Positions 23,747 to 31,832 of a DNA stretch of 35,891 bases are shown one piece after another (position 1 is the first letter of the stretch; the number at the start of each line of letters is the position of its first letter). The stretch is from Thermoguttaceae bacterium (GTDB taxonomy: Bacteria; Planctomycetota; Planctomycetia; Pirellulales; Thermoguttaceae). The position numbers and the translations under genes were made by a program. A model generated the notes under the pieces. The model was not told where the DNA came from. It saw only the letters and a program-made list of their open reading frames with translations, and made no database searches. Location of the stretch: the NCBI GenBank assembly GCA_017408405.1, contig JAFQUP010000061.1:1-35891 (forward strand), read 5' to 3'.

Positions 23747-25417
23747 ATGAGCAGCAGTATTTCCATCCTATTTGTTGACGATGACCCGCAGATCCTGCGT
23801 TCAACGTCAGAGTGGCTCGGCTCCTATGGTCACTCTGTCCTTGAAGCACAGGATATTCGGACCGCAACCTCGATTTTGGCCGAAAACCAAATCGATCTGG
23901 CTTTCGTCGACCTGCGTCTTGGCGCGGAAAACGGAATGGATGTGCTGTTGCTCATAAAGGAGAACTTTCCCCAAATTCCGGTAGTTCTTCTTTCAGGTCA
24001 CGCGACGATCGAAGAAGCAATGAATGCCATTCGCCACGGAGCGGCTGACTTTCTCACTAAACCTCTTTTGGATAACAAAATCCTGGAAATCATTGAAAAC
24101 AGGATTCAAAATAAAAACTGCCGTTCAATGAAGCCTTCACGAATGGCAACCGCAAATCCCGCGCGAGGTTCCGTACGGACTCTTTATTCCGCGCGCGAAA
24201 CGGACTTTCACATCACGGAAGTTCCCGGAAATTTCGTGCCTAACACTCAGCAGCCAAAAACATTCTCCCGAATTGGCCAAATTCAGTCCTCAACTCCCGG
24301 AATGTTTGGCCGCGATACCGCATTATCCGCGAATTCATCCTACTCCTTCCCAATTGAAGGATTCATCGGAACAGATTCCGGCATGAAAGCCGTTTTTGAC
24401 ATCGTTGAACGAATCGCGGACACTCGTGCGACAGTTCTGTTGACAGGTGAAAGCGGAACCGGCAAATCACTTCTGGCCCACTCCATTCATCGTCTGAGCC
24501 GGCGACGAAACGCGTCTTTTGTCGAAGTTGCCTGCGGTGCTCTTCCGGAAACACTTTTGGAAAGTGAACTATTCGGACATGAAATTGGAGCCTTCACTGG
24601 CGCGGTTTCACGAAAAATAGGCCGTTTCCTTCAGGCAGACGGAGGTACGATTTTTCTTGACGAAATAGGCACTGCCTCTCTCGCTCTTCAAATCAAACTT
24701 TTGCGCGTGCTTCAGGAATTTGAGTTCGAAGCTGTCGGCAGTACGAAAACCCAGCGAGTCGACACCAGGGTAATCCTGGCTACGAACGAAGACCTGCTTC
24801 AGGCTGTTTCCGCGGGTCGTTTTCGTCAGGACCTTTTTTACCGAATTAACGTCATCAACCTTGAACTCCCCGCTCTTCGGCAAAGACCAGGAGACATTCC
24901 CGAACTTGCCCAATTTTTCCTCGAAAAAGTCAATCGCGACTGCGGACGTTCCATATGCGGATTCGATCCTGAAACACTCCGTCTTTTGGTTCAGTATTCC
25001 TGGCCGGGTAACGTACGCGAACTCCAAAATGTCGTCGAAAGGCTCGTTCTTCTCGGAAGTTCTCCCTGGATTCTTCCGACAGACCTTCCTGAACACATTC
25101 GATCTTCGAAAAAAGAATTCGTCACTTTTGACGATTCGATTTCGACTCATCAAGGAAAGGTTCATTCAAACGCGTTCCGTACTCCTGAACCAATCTCCCA
25201 AATTTCAGAATGGCAGAGTACCGATCTGACCTCACATTCCATTTTGAAACATTCCCTAAGTATTCCAGAGCGGCAAATCATTCTGGAAGCGCTTGAAGCC
25301 CATCATTGGAGCAGAACGCGAACGGCGGAATTTTTAGGAATCAACCGCGCTACGCTCTACAAAAAAATGAAAAAACTTCAGCTGAATCCTCCGCCGAGGT
25401 CCTCAGAGGTTTTCTGA
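23747..25417 (+). CDS. NtrC-family sigma54-dependent response regulator
   Basis: A 556-residue three-domain regulator. Residues 5-120 are a receiver with acidic D11-D13, phospho-acceptor D55 (AFVDLRLG), S83 and K105 (LTKP). Residues 205-445 are an AAA+ domain with Walker A GESGTGKS (234-241), the sigma54-contact loop GAFTGA (281-286), Walker B TIFLDE (301-306) and the R-finger region FRQDLFYRIN. The last 45 residues (about 510-550) are a Fis-type helix-turn-helix, ILEALEAHHWSRTRTAEFLG then INRATLYKKMKK. Phosphorylation would drive oligomerisation and activation of sigma54-RNA polymerase. The linker between receiver and AAA+ (about 121-204) is unusually long, polar and low in predicted structure. 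No sensor kinase is adjacent. The GAGGA ribosome site precedes ATG 23747. Confidence 0.95.
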   Translation: MSSSISILFVDDDPQILRSTSEWLGSYGHSVLEAQDIRTATSILAENQIDLAFVDLRLGAENGMDVLLLIKENFPQIPVVLLSGHATIEEAMNAIRHGAADFLTKPLLDNKILEIIENRIQNKNCRSMKPSRMATANPARGSVRTLYSARETDFHITEVPGNFVPNTQQPKTFSRIGQIQSSTPGMFGRDTALSANSSYSFPIEGFIGTDSGMKAVFDIVERIADTRATVLLTGESGTGKSLLAHSIHRLSRRRNASFVEVACGALPETLLESELFGHEIGAFTGAVSRKIGRFLQADGGTIFLDEIGTASLALQIKLLRVLQEFEFEAVGSTKTQRVDTRVILATNEDLLQAVSAGRFRQDLFYRINVINLELPALRQRPGDIPELAQFFLEKVNRDCGRSICGFDPETLRLLVQYSWPGNVRELQNVVERLVLLGSSPWILPTDLPEHIRSSKKEFVTFDDSISTHQGKVHSNAFRTPEPISQISEWQSTDLTSHSILKHSLSIPERQIILEALEAHHWSRTRTAEFLGINRATLYKKMKKLQLNPPPRSSEVF

Positions 25418-25447
25418 TTCCCCCTGAAAACAGCTCTTGAAATTAAG

Positions 25448-25491
25448 GATGAATGAAAAGTGGAAAATGGACTATTTCCTTTCATTCATTC
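25448..25491. terminator. Imperfect hairpin between convergent genes
   Basis: GATGAATGAAA (25448-25458) pairs with TTTCATTCATTC (25480-25491), and GGAAA (25462-25466) with TTTCC (25475-25479), apart from an unpaired AGT. It overlaps the rarA stop codon at 25482-25484 and may end the NtrC-type and rarA transcripts from both sides. T-runs are poor. Confidence 0.45.
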
Positions 25492-26798
25492 TTTTCATTT
25501 CTCCTGGCACGAATGAAATTCAGCCGTGCGCCAATCTCAGCCTCTTCGCCGCGTTCTGTCGGGAAATAGTACTGCCGATTCACGCCAAGATAGTCCTGCG
25601 GCGCAATCGCGTCTGGGTAATCATGCGCGTATTGGTATCCAACATGTCCAAGCTGTTCTGAACCTCGATAGTGCGCATCGCATAAATATTTCGGTACTGA
25701 AACAGCCTCTTTCTCCTGAACGTCCTTCCTTGCCGCGAAAATGGCGTTCGTGGCTGAATTGGATTTGGGGGCGGACGCAAGATAAATCACTGTCTGCGCC
25801 AAGTTCAGCTGACACTCTGGAAGTCCAATCATTTCGCAGGCCTGCGCGCAGGAAACCGCCAGCGGCAGCGCGTGCGGATCAGCGTTTCCGATGTCCTCAC
25901 TGGCCAAAATGATCAGACGCCGCGCAAGGAACCTGACTTCTTCCCCTCCTTCAAGCATTCGGGCAAGCCAGTAAATTGCCGCGTCAGGATCACTTCCGCG
26001 AATACTTTTGATCAAAGCGCTAATGATGTCATAGTGCGAATCCCCGTCCCGGTCATGCCCGGTAATTCGTTTTTGAACTGATTCAGCCGCCATTTCAAGC
26101 GTAAAATGAATCGGATCCGCAAAGGTTGACAAAACTCCAATCTCTAACGAGGAAAGTGCTCTTCGCGCATCCCCATCACTGGTTCGTGCCAAGTATTCCA
26201 ACGCCTCATCATCCATTTCGATGCGCATATTTCCTAATCCGCGTTCACGGTCGGTGATCGCGGATTGAAGAATCGTCTTAATGTTTTGAATCGTCAGCGG
26301 CTGGAACTGAAAAATTCTGCTTCGACTCAAAAGCGCGTTATTCACCGTAAAAAACGGATTTTCTGTCGTGGCACCAACTAACGTAACGATTCCTTCTTCC
26401 ACATCAGGCAGAAGAACGTCCTGCTGCGCCTTATTGAATCGATGAATCTCGTCCACAAAGAGAAGAGTCCGCCTCCCTTCTGCCGCAACAGTATCCGCAG
26501 CTCGGGCAAGCACTTCCCGTAATTCCTTTACTCCATTCACCACTGCTGATATCTGGCAAAAATCGGAATTTGACTCAACCGCCAGAAGTTTGGCAAGTGT
26601 CGTTTTTCCAGTCCCGGGCGGACCATAAAAAATGACGGATCCCAACCGATCTGCCTTCAGCAGCCGCCGAAGAAGTTTTCCTGGAGCCAAAAATTCATCC
26701 TGTCCTACGAACTCATTAAGTGTCCGTGGCCTCATTCGTGCCGCTAGCGGCTGAGTTTTCTGACGATTGGCTGTCTCAAACGATTCAAATATTGACAT
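25482..26798 (-). CDS. rarA: Replication-associated recombination protein A
   Basis: A 438-residue AAA+ ATPase of the RarA/MgsA/WRNIP1 family, which acts at stalled replication forks together with SSB. It has Walker A GPPGTGKT (59-66), Walker [17 protein letters not shown] (D116, E117), a sensor-1 GATTENPFF and the diagnostic SRSRIFQF. The N-terminal [17 protein letters not shown] and the C-terminal tetramerisation region with [20 protein letters not shown] are also characteristic. Its length is normal for the family. It starts 53 nt after the stop of the preceding lipoprotein gene and is the last member of a probable three-gene unit led by the MscS-type gene. Confidence 0.95.
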   Translation of the reverse strand: MSIFESFETANRQKTQPLAARMRPRTLNEFVGQDEFLAPGKLLRRLLKADRLGSVIFYGPPGTGKTTLAKLLAVESNSDFCQISAVVNGVKELREVLARAADTVAAEGRRTLLFVDEIHRFNKAQQDVLLPDVEEGIVTLVGATTENPFFTVNNALLSRSRIFQFQPLTIQNIKTILQSAITDRERGLGNMRIEMDDEALEYLARTSDGDARRALSSLEIGVLSTFADPIHFTLEMAAESVQKRITGHDRDGDSHYDIISALIKSIRGSDPDAAIYWLARMLEGGEEVRFLARRLIILASEDIGNADPHALPLAVSCAQACEMIGLPECQLNLAQTVIYLASAPKSNSATNAIFAARKDVQEKEAVSVPKYLCDAHYRGSEQLGHVGYQYAHDYPDAIAPQDYLGVNRQYYFPTERGEEAEIGARLNFIRARRNEKNE

Positions 26799-26851
26799 GA
26801 TTCATAAACAAAATAAACCGCGTTCACCAGCAGTTTGAATACTCTCTCGTC

Positions 26852-28900
26852 TCATTGGGGCAAAAGCCCCATCCGAATCTTTGCCTCCGGAGAGTTCAAA
26901 AGCTCTGAATAATACTTTTTAGCTCCAACCCAATCTTCCCGCAATTCACACATTTTCGCACAGTGAAGTTTCGCGGGAATGTCAAACCCGCGGAAATTTG
27001 TCGCCAAAACGTGCCGGCAGAAACTGTCTTCCGCGGCTTCCGGGCGTTCAAGCACGAGAGAAATCAATCCCAATTCATAGCTTGCCCGGCAGCGGCAGGC
27101 ACGGTAGAAATCGAGAAGAGCCGGTCCGCCCTGCTGATAGTTCACTTCAAGTTCCGCTTCAGAAAGACGCGCTCTCTGAAAATATCCGGCGGCACTCAAA
27201 GGTCCCGTAAGAATCCCGTCAAGATAGAGCATCCGCCCACGCCATAAATTGAAATTCCCGTCAGGAAACGGCGTGCAGAACTCTCGGAAAATAAAAAGCC
27301 GATTTTCTGGATGAAACGCACGCAAAATTGTCGCCTGAATTGGCCAATCCCAAATGTCGACAGACTTAAATTCATTTTCCGCGAGTATCTTTTTCTTTAA
27401 CGCCGACGGCGCGTTAAACGCGTTATCCAAAGATTCCTCTGAAATCGTCCCATCCTCCATAACTTCAACAGGAGAAAGACTCATCACGACTCGATTTTTC
27501 CCATTTTTCAGATTTTCCTGAAGGATAGCCATGCGCTGACTCAAATACCATGGAGAAGCCTCAAGCAAAACTTTCGCCTGCGCCAGTTTCTCTGAAAGCC
27601 CCTCAATATTCAAACCTGCCATTTTCCAAAAAGCCTCAAGGATCAGCGGATTCGCGCAAACGTCTTTCCAACGCGCCGGTGTTCCTCGCAGATGCCCCCC
27701 ATCCCAAACCGCGGTCCATGGGTGAGAGACCGCGCCAACCTTAGGATTCAAGACAGAAATTCCCAATTCAGGATCAAAAAGGAAAATCTCACCATTGAAA
27801 AGAAAACCAACCAGCAGCCGTGAAAACGTATTCGTCGGTACCTCAATGAGAAACGCGTTTAAATCCTGCTGACGCGCCAAAAGAATCGAAACCCATGCCC
27901 GTTCACGAATCGTTCCCTGACCTGAAAGAAGAACCTCAAGAGGCAGCCGGGGAACGTAATTTTCACGTTCCGGAACGAGAGCGATATTCACTGAAGTCCA
28001 CTGAAAAATGGATTTCATTCGTTCAAGATCCTCTGCGGAAACCCTTACTAAATTCCGAGCGCCTGTTGAATCCGATTCATTTCTTGATTCCAGGCGAACT
28101 TCTTCGAGTTCGGTTTGAGGAGTTCCCTGCGCCCAAAGCGAAACGTCATGCAAAAGAAACTGCTCAAAAAGGACATAAACGTCATTTTCATAAGAAATAG
28201 TGAATACTTCCCCCGGAGTTAGCGGAATATTACTTTTCCGCGTTCCTTTAAAAAGAAGACGATCTGTCCCCGTCAAAATCCCCAACTGATCCCAGAATTC
28301 ACTTTCAGACTGAAATCTGAGTTTCATTTCTTCCGAAATCTGATTCTGAATCATCTGGAAAAGAATAAACTCACGGAATTTCTGAAATCGTTCACGCAGC
28401 ATTTTCAATGCCATGGAAGCATTTTCCGGGATTTCAGCAACCGCTATTTTCAGATTTTCAGCGACATCATGAAGTACCTCAGCCTGAGATTCCGAAAGCG
28501 GGACATTCACCTCAGAATTTCTGAACAGAATCGAAAGCTCCGCGATCTTTTCACCCAGAGGGTCCAAAGAATTCAGAAAAAGGATCTGCTTTGAAAGCAT
28601 CGGATCCGTCTTCCATCCCTCAAATTTTTGACGGGACTGAATCCATCCATTAAAACGGTCAACGACCTGATTCAATGAATTCAGGTACTGCTCCGGATTT
28701 TCATAAACGGCTCGGCCTCGAATAGAAGCGACATTACTCATGAAAAGCTCATTACGCCAGCGCGGATCATTCGCATTGGCGTTTTGAGGTACCTCAGCCT
28801 GACCGCCGGAATGCTTAACGGAATCTGATTTTCGACATCCTTCCGTCAAAAAAAGGATGGCGAGCAGGAACAAAAATGGAAAAGCAGGAATCAGTTTCAT
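26852..28900 (-). CDS. Large lipoprotein with possible transglutaminase-like core
   Basis: A 682-residue protein beginning MKLIPAFPFLFLLAILFLTEGC, with a possible lipid-attached Cys22; the lipobox FLTEGC is imperfect (T at -3). The middle, about 300-440, reads IRERAWVSILLARQQDLNAFLIEVPTN and then VGFLFNGEIFLFDPELGI, reminiscent of a transglutaminase-like fold (helix, then a D in the FDPELG strand). A catalytic cysteine is not apparent, so this may be an inactive relative; I do not name an activity. The C-terminal part has helical pairs like TPR repeats (RACRCRASYELGLISLVLERPEAAEDSF). It lies between an MscS-type channel gene 45 nt upstream and rarA 53 nt downstream, probably in one transcript. 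Confidence 0.68.
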   Translation of the reverse strand: MKLIPAFPFLFLLAILFLTEGCRKSDSVKHSGGQAEVPQNANANDPRWRNELFMSNVASIRGRAVYENPEQYLNSLNQVVDRFNGWIQSRQKFEGWKTDPMLSKQILFLNSLDPLGEKIAELSILFRNSEVNVPLSESQAEVLHDVAENLKIAVAEIPENASMALKMLRERFQKFREFILFQMIQNQISEEMKLRFQSESEFWDQLGILTGTDRLLFKGTRKSNIPLTPGEVFTISYENDVYVLFEQFLLHDVSLWAQGTPQTELEEVRLESRNESDSTGARNLVRVSAEDLERMKSIFQWTSVNIALVPERENYVPRLPLEVLLSGQGTIRERAWVSILLARQQDLNAFLIEVPTNTFSRLLVGFLFNGEIFLFDPELGISVLNPKVGAVSHPWTAVWDGGHLRGTPARWKDVCANPLILEAFWKMAGLNIEGLSEKLAQAKVLLEASPWYLSQRMAILQENLKNGKNRVVMSLSPVEVMEDGTISEESLDNAFNAPSALKKKILAENEFKSVDIWDWPIQATILRAFHPENRLFIFREFCTPFPDGNFNLWRGRMLYLDGILTGPLSAAGYFQRARLSEAELEVNYQQGGPALLDFYRACRCRASYELGLISLVLERPEAAEDSFCRHVLATNFRGFDIPAKLHCAKMCELREDWVGAKKYYSELLNSPEAKIRMGLLPQ

Positions 28901-28945
28901 GAAAAAATCCAGTTCTGCGTAAAACGTTTTTGAAAAAAACTGCCA

Positions 28946-30424
28946 TTAAATTCTGGACGAAGACGCGCCCGATTCCGTATTGCCAGGCGCGAAAATCGTC
29001 TGAGTGGGAAACGCGAATTCAATCTCTTCTTCCGTAAACTTCCGAAGAATCGCCATGTTTAAATCATGTTTCCATTGCTCTGACTCAACAAAATTTTGTG
29101 TGTTGAACCAAAGCATAACGCGAATATTGAGAGACCATTCTCCAAAACTTCCAAATGTCACTAACGAACGGGTCGGCGACTGAATAAACTTTTGAGGATC
29201 TGAAATCAAATCCCGCACGATAAAAACTGCCCGTTCCAGTTTATCCGGCGGAGTATCATAGGTCAATCCAAGCTCAAAATCAAATCGAATACCGGGTCTC
29301 TGGCTGATATTTTCGATGATTCCAGTCCCAAGAACCGCATTCGGTACCGAATAGAGATGACCATTAAGCGCGCGAATTCTGGTACTCCTAAAATCCACTG
29401 CCTCAACATCGCCATCCAGATTTCCGGCTCGAATTCGATCTCCAAGCTGAAACGAATTGTCGAAAAGCATCATGAATGAACTAAGAAAATTGGCAATGGT
29501 ATCCTTAACGGCAAAAGCAATCGCCAAACCGAAAATTCCGGCAGCAGCCAGAAGTGCTGAAATATTCAGTCCAAGAATCGTCTGCCCAATGAAACATACG
29601 GCAAAAAGAATTAAAATAATTCTTAAGGTTTTTCGAATCGTATCGAAAATCAATTTGTTAAAAACTCTCTTTTTCCCGCGAAAATAGAGGCAAATGACTT
29701 TATCTCCAGCTCCTATTAAACGAAACAGAAGCCAGGCGGCATTGGCGGCAATCAAGGCCAAAATAAGCCGCTGGGGATAATGCGTTCCCTTCAAAAGAGG
29801 CAACGCGCTAAGGAAAAAACCAAATATCCAGAAAAAAACCAAAAACGGAGGGAGACTCGCGCGATAAAAGAAATCATCTGTGAGTGTCGCCGTTTTTTTA
29901 ATGACTTTTCCAAACAGGAAATGATCAAGAAGAAAATGAAGAATCCAAACCAGAAACCAAGTTACCAAAATTCCGACCGCAAGATGCGCCAAATTCCAGA
30001 GATTTTTCTGACAGTATCCTTTCACGGTAAAACAGAAATTCAGAAACTTTGTCCAAATGGTTTCAACAGTCATGGAATCATTTTCCAAATCAGGAAGAAC
30101 GATCATTTCCAAATCAGAAGATTCTTCTTTTTCACTTTCACTCGCGGATTCTTTTAGTTTCTCAATCGCGGCAGCGTCCAGCGTTAGCAGAATAACTGTT
30201 TTTTCCGGAGTATTTTCAAGAACTTTAAAAGACGGTTCACCTTCAGCGGATTTTTTTTCTGACGAAGTCTCTGACTCACTCCCGGCGCCAATCGTCATGG
30301 CATCCGTAATCTCGGAAAGTCCCAAAGTATCCGTTTGGGCAAAGCACACCCCGCTGATTCCCCCCAAGTAAAGAAGAATCAGAAAAAGTACCAATCTGAT
30401 CTGAAAAAATAAAAATTGACTCAT
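28946..30424 (-). CDS. MscS-family mechanosensitive channel
   Basis: A 492-residue member of the small-conductance mechanosensitive channel family. A signal peptide (SQFLFFQIRLVLFLILLYLG, ending near CFAQ) precedes about 110 residues of periplasmic, acidic sequence. Five hydrophobic segments follow at about 143-167, 188-210, 220-240, 263-285 and 289-312. The last is the pore helix (LAAAGIFGLAIAFAVKDTI), followed by the conserved MLFDNSFQLGDRIRAGNLDGDVEAV of the cytoplasmic beta-domain. It should gate under membrane tension and release solutes on osmotic downshift. The extra N-terminal part makes it longer than E. coli MscS (286 residues). A promoter is readable at 30502-30530. It probably heads a unit with the lipoprotein and rarA. 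Confidence 0.92.
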   Translation of the reverse strand: MSQFLFFQIRLVLFLILLYLGGISGVCFAQTDTLGLSEITDAMTIGAGSESETSSEKKSAEGEPSFKVLENTPEKTVILLTLDAAAIEKLKESASESEKEESSDLEMIVLPDLENDSMTVETIWTKFLNFCFTVKGYCQKNLWNLAHLAVGILVTWFLVWILHFLLDHFLFGKVIKKTATLTDDFFYRASLPPFLVFFWIFGFFLSALPLLKGTHYPQRLILALIAANAAWLLFRLIGAGDKVICLYFRGKKRVFNKLIFDTIRKTLRIILILFAVCFIGQTILGLNISALLAAAGIFGLAIAFAVKDTIANFLSSFMMLFDNSFQLGDRIRAGNLDGDVEAVDFRSTRIRALNGHLYSVPNAVLGTGIIENISQRPGIRFDFELGLTYDTPPDKLERAVFIVRDLISDPQKFIQSPTRSLVTFGSFGEWSLNIRVMLWFNTQNFVESEQWKHDLNMAILRKFTEEEIEFAFPTQTIFAPGNTESGASSSRI

Positions 30425-30501
30425 CCCGGTTTACCTACGCTCTCAACGATGGTTTGCCAGCCAAACGCCGAAAAATTTTTCTCTTCTGAAAATCTCTTCT
30501 T

Positions 30502-30530
30502 ATTTTAACACGCAAATAGCAATTCGTCAA
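30502..30530 (-). promoter_or_regulatory. Sigma70-type promoter of the MscS/lipoprotein/rarA unit
   Basis: On the - strand TTGACG (30525-30530), a 17-nt spacer and an extended TGT-TAAAAT (30502-30507), 80 nt before ATG 30424. Similar matches are absent from the short gaps between the three genes, which supports cotranscription. Confidence 0.75.
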
Positions 30531-30652
30531 GGAGGAAAAAGAAATACCTGAAAAAAGATGGAAAACTTTTATGTTTTTTTGCTTCAAAAAAACTTGCCAC
30601 GAAAGATTTTTCCAAATTTTGAGAAAATTTTTCATAAATCGGAAGTAAACCC

Positions 30653-30681
30653 TTTACGAAATCTTTCCCAAATGCTAAAAT
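30653..30681 (+). promoter_or_regulatory. Sigma70-type promoter of the isomerase gene
   Basis: TTTACG (30653-30658), a 17-nt spacer and an extended TGC-TAAAAT (30676-30681), about 80 nt before ATG 30759. Confidence 0.65.
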
Positions 30682-30758
30682 ATCCAAGATCAATTTCCTC
30701 ACCCTTTGGAATATTTTTATTTTCTTTTTTCGTTTCCTACTGAAAGGAGATTTTCCCA

Positions 30759-31712
30759 ATGATGAATCGACGTCATTTTCTTCATGAAACCTCGCTCACG
30801 GCTTCCGCGGCTGCCGTTTTCTCCGCAATGGGGACACTTCCAGCTTCCAGACTCTGGGCAGAAAATGTGCCGGACTTCGTTCAACGTCCCGGAAAAGCCG
30901 TAATCGATAAAGTCCCCGACGCGGCTGCCATCGCTCGCATGAAATCAATTGGTCTCGACGGCATGGAAATTACCGGGCCTATCGAAATTGACAAGGCAAA
31001 AGCAATCAGAAAAGAAGCAGAAAAGCAGGATTTCAAAATCCATTCTGTCATGGGAGGCGGCTCCATTGAACGTCTTGCGGCAGCGGCGGAAATCGGAGCA
31101 ACGGCCGCGCTGGTCATACCAGGACGGGTTTCTGGTGTCCCAATGCCTCAGCCATGGGAATTTTCCCTGAAATTCGACGAAAAATCCAACCGCCTGATTG
31201 AGGTCGTTGACGGAGACAACGCGCCGTTTGCCGACTATATCGCGGAACACAATAAACAAATGGAAAAAGCAAGGAAATTCGTCGAATCTCTTATGCCTGC
31301 CGCTGAAAAGTATGGCGTGGTAATCGCTTTGGAAAACGTTTGGAACAATATGTGGGTCCATCCGGCATTTGCCGCGAACTTCATTAAATCGTTCGACTCT
31401 CCATGGGTTCAGGCCTATTTCGATGTCGCGAATAATTTAAAGTATTATCCAAACGCGGAAGACTGGTTCGACCATTTGAACGGAAAAATCATTCGCGTCC
31501 ATTTCAAAGATTTCCTGCTGAATGAAGATGGGCACGGCGGAAACTTTGTGCCGATCATGGAAGGTTCGGTGAATTGGCTTAAAGTACGCCAAAAGATGAT
31601 TGAGACAGGATTCAGCACGTGGGTCACCGTTGAAATTCACGGAAGAGTCATCTCTCATGAAGAACAGTCAAAGAGAATGAGCCTCATTCTGGATGGAAAA
31701 CCTCTTGCCTGA
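30759..31712 (+). CDS. Tat-exported sugar phosphate isomerase/epimerase-like protein
   Basis: A 317-residue protein with a twin-arginine signal (MNRRHFLHETSLTASAAAVF, RR at 4-5) and a xylose-isomerase-like TIM barrel (AP endonuclease family 2 fold). The usual metal ligands can be read on successive strands: E192 (VIALENVW), D222 (YFDVANNL), H248 (IRVHFKDF) and E292 (VTVEIHG). Family members isomerise or epimerise keto-sugars; exported members are common in Planctomycetota and their substrates are mostly unknown. The start is set by AGGAG 9 nt before ATG 30759; the second ATG at 30762 is possible. It has its own promoter (30653-30681) and the terminator at 31747-31780, so it is monocistronic. 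Confidence 0.88.
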   Translation: MMNRRHFLHETSLTASAAAVFSAMGTLPASRLWAENVPDFVQRPGKAVIDKVPDAAAIARMKSIGLDGMEITGPIEIDKAKAIRKEAEKQDFKIHSVMGGGSIERLAAAAEIGATAALVIPGRVSGVPMPQPWEFSLKFDEKSNRLIEVVDGDNAPFADYIAEHNKQMEKARKFVESLMPAAEKYGVVIALENVWNNMWVHPAFAANFIKSFDSPWVQAYFDVANNLKYYPNAEDWFDHLNGKIIRVHFKDFLLNEDGHGGNFVPIMEGSVNWLKVRQKMIETGFSTWVTVEIHGRVISHEEQSKRMSLILDGKPLA

Positions 31713-31746
31713 ACCAAGAACTCAAAAATCTGAAAAATTTATCCAA

Positions 31747-31780
31747 AAAACACGGCATTTCTTCATGCCGTGTTTTGTTC
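31747..31780. terminator. Bidirectional intrinsic terminator
   Basis: AAAACACGGCAT (31747-31758), loop TTCTTC and ATGCCGTGTTTT (31765-31776) form a 12-bp perfect stem. T-runs follow on both strands. It ends the isomerase gene (+) and the mlaD-like gene (-). Confidence 0.92.
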
Positions 31781-31832
31781 ATGAGATCAGAAAATTATTC
31801 TGAATCCAAAATCCACCTGATAATCCGGGACC

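Larger units (their letters stand above)
30425..30758. other. Divergent intergenic region, mscS-like and isomerase genes
   Basis: This 334-bp AT-rich region carries one promoter for each direction (30502-30530 on the - strand, 30653-30681 on the + strand) and no gene. An AGGAG ribosome site lies before the + strand start at 30759. Confidence 0.6.
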
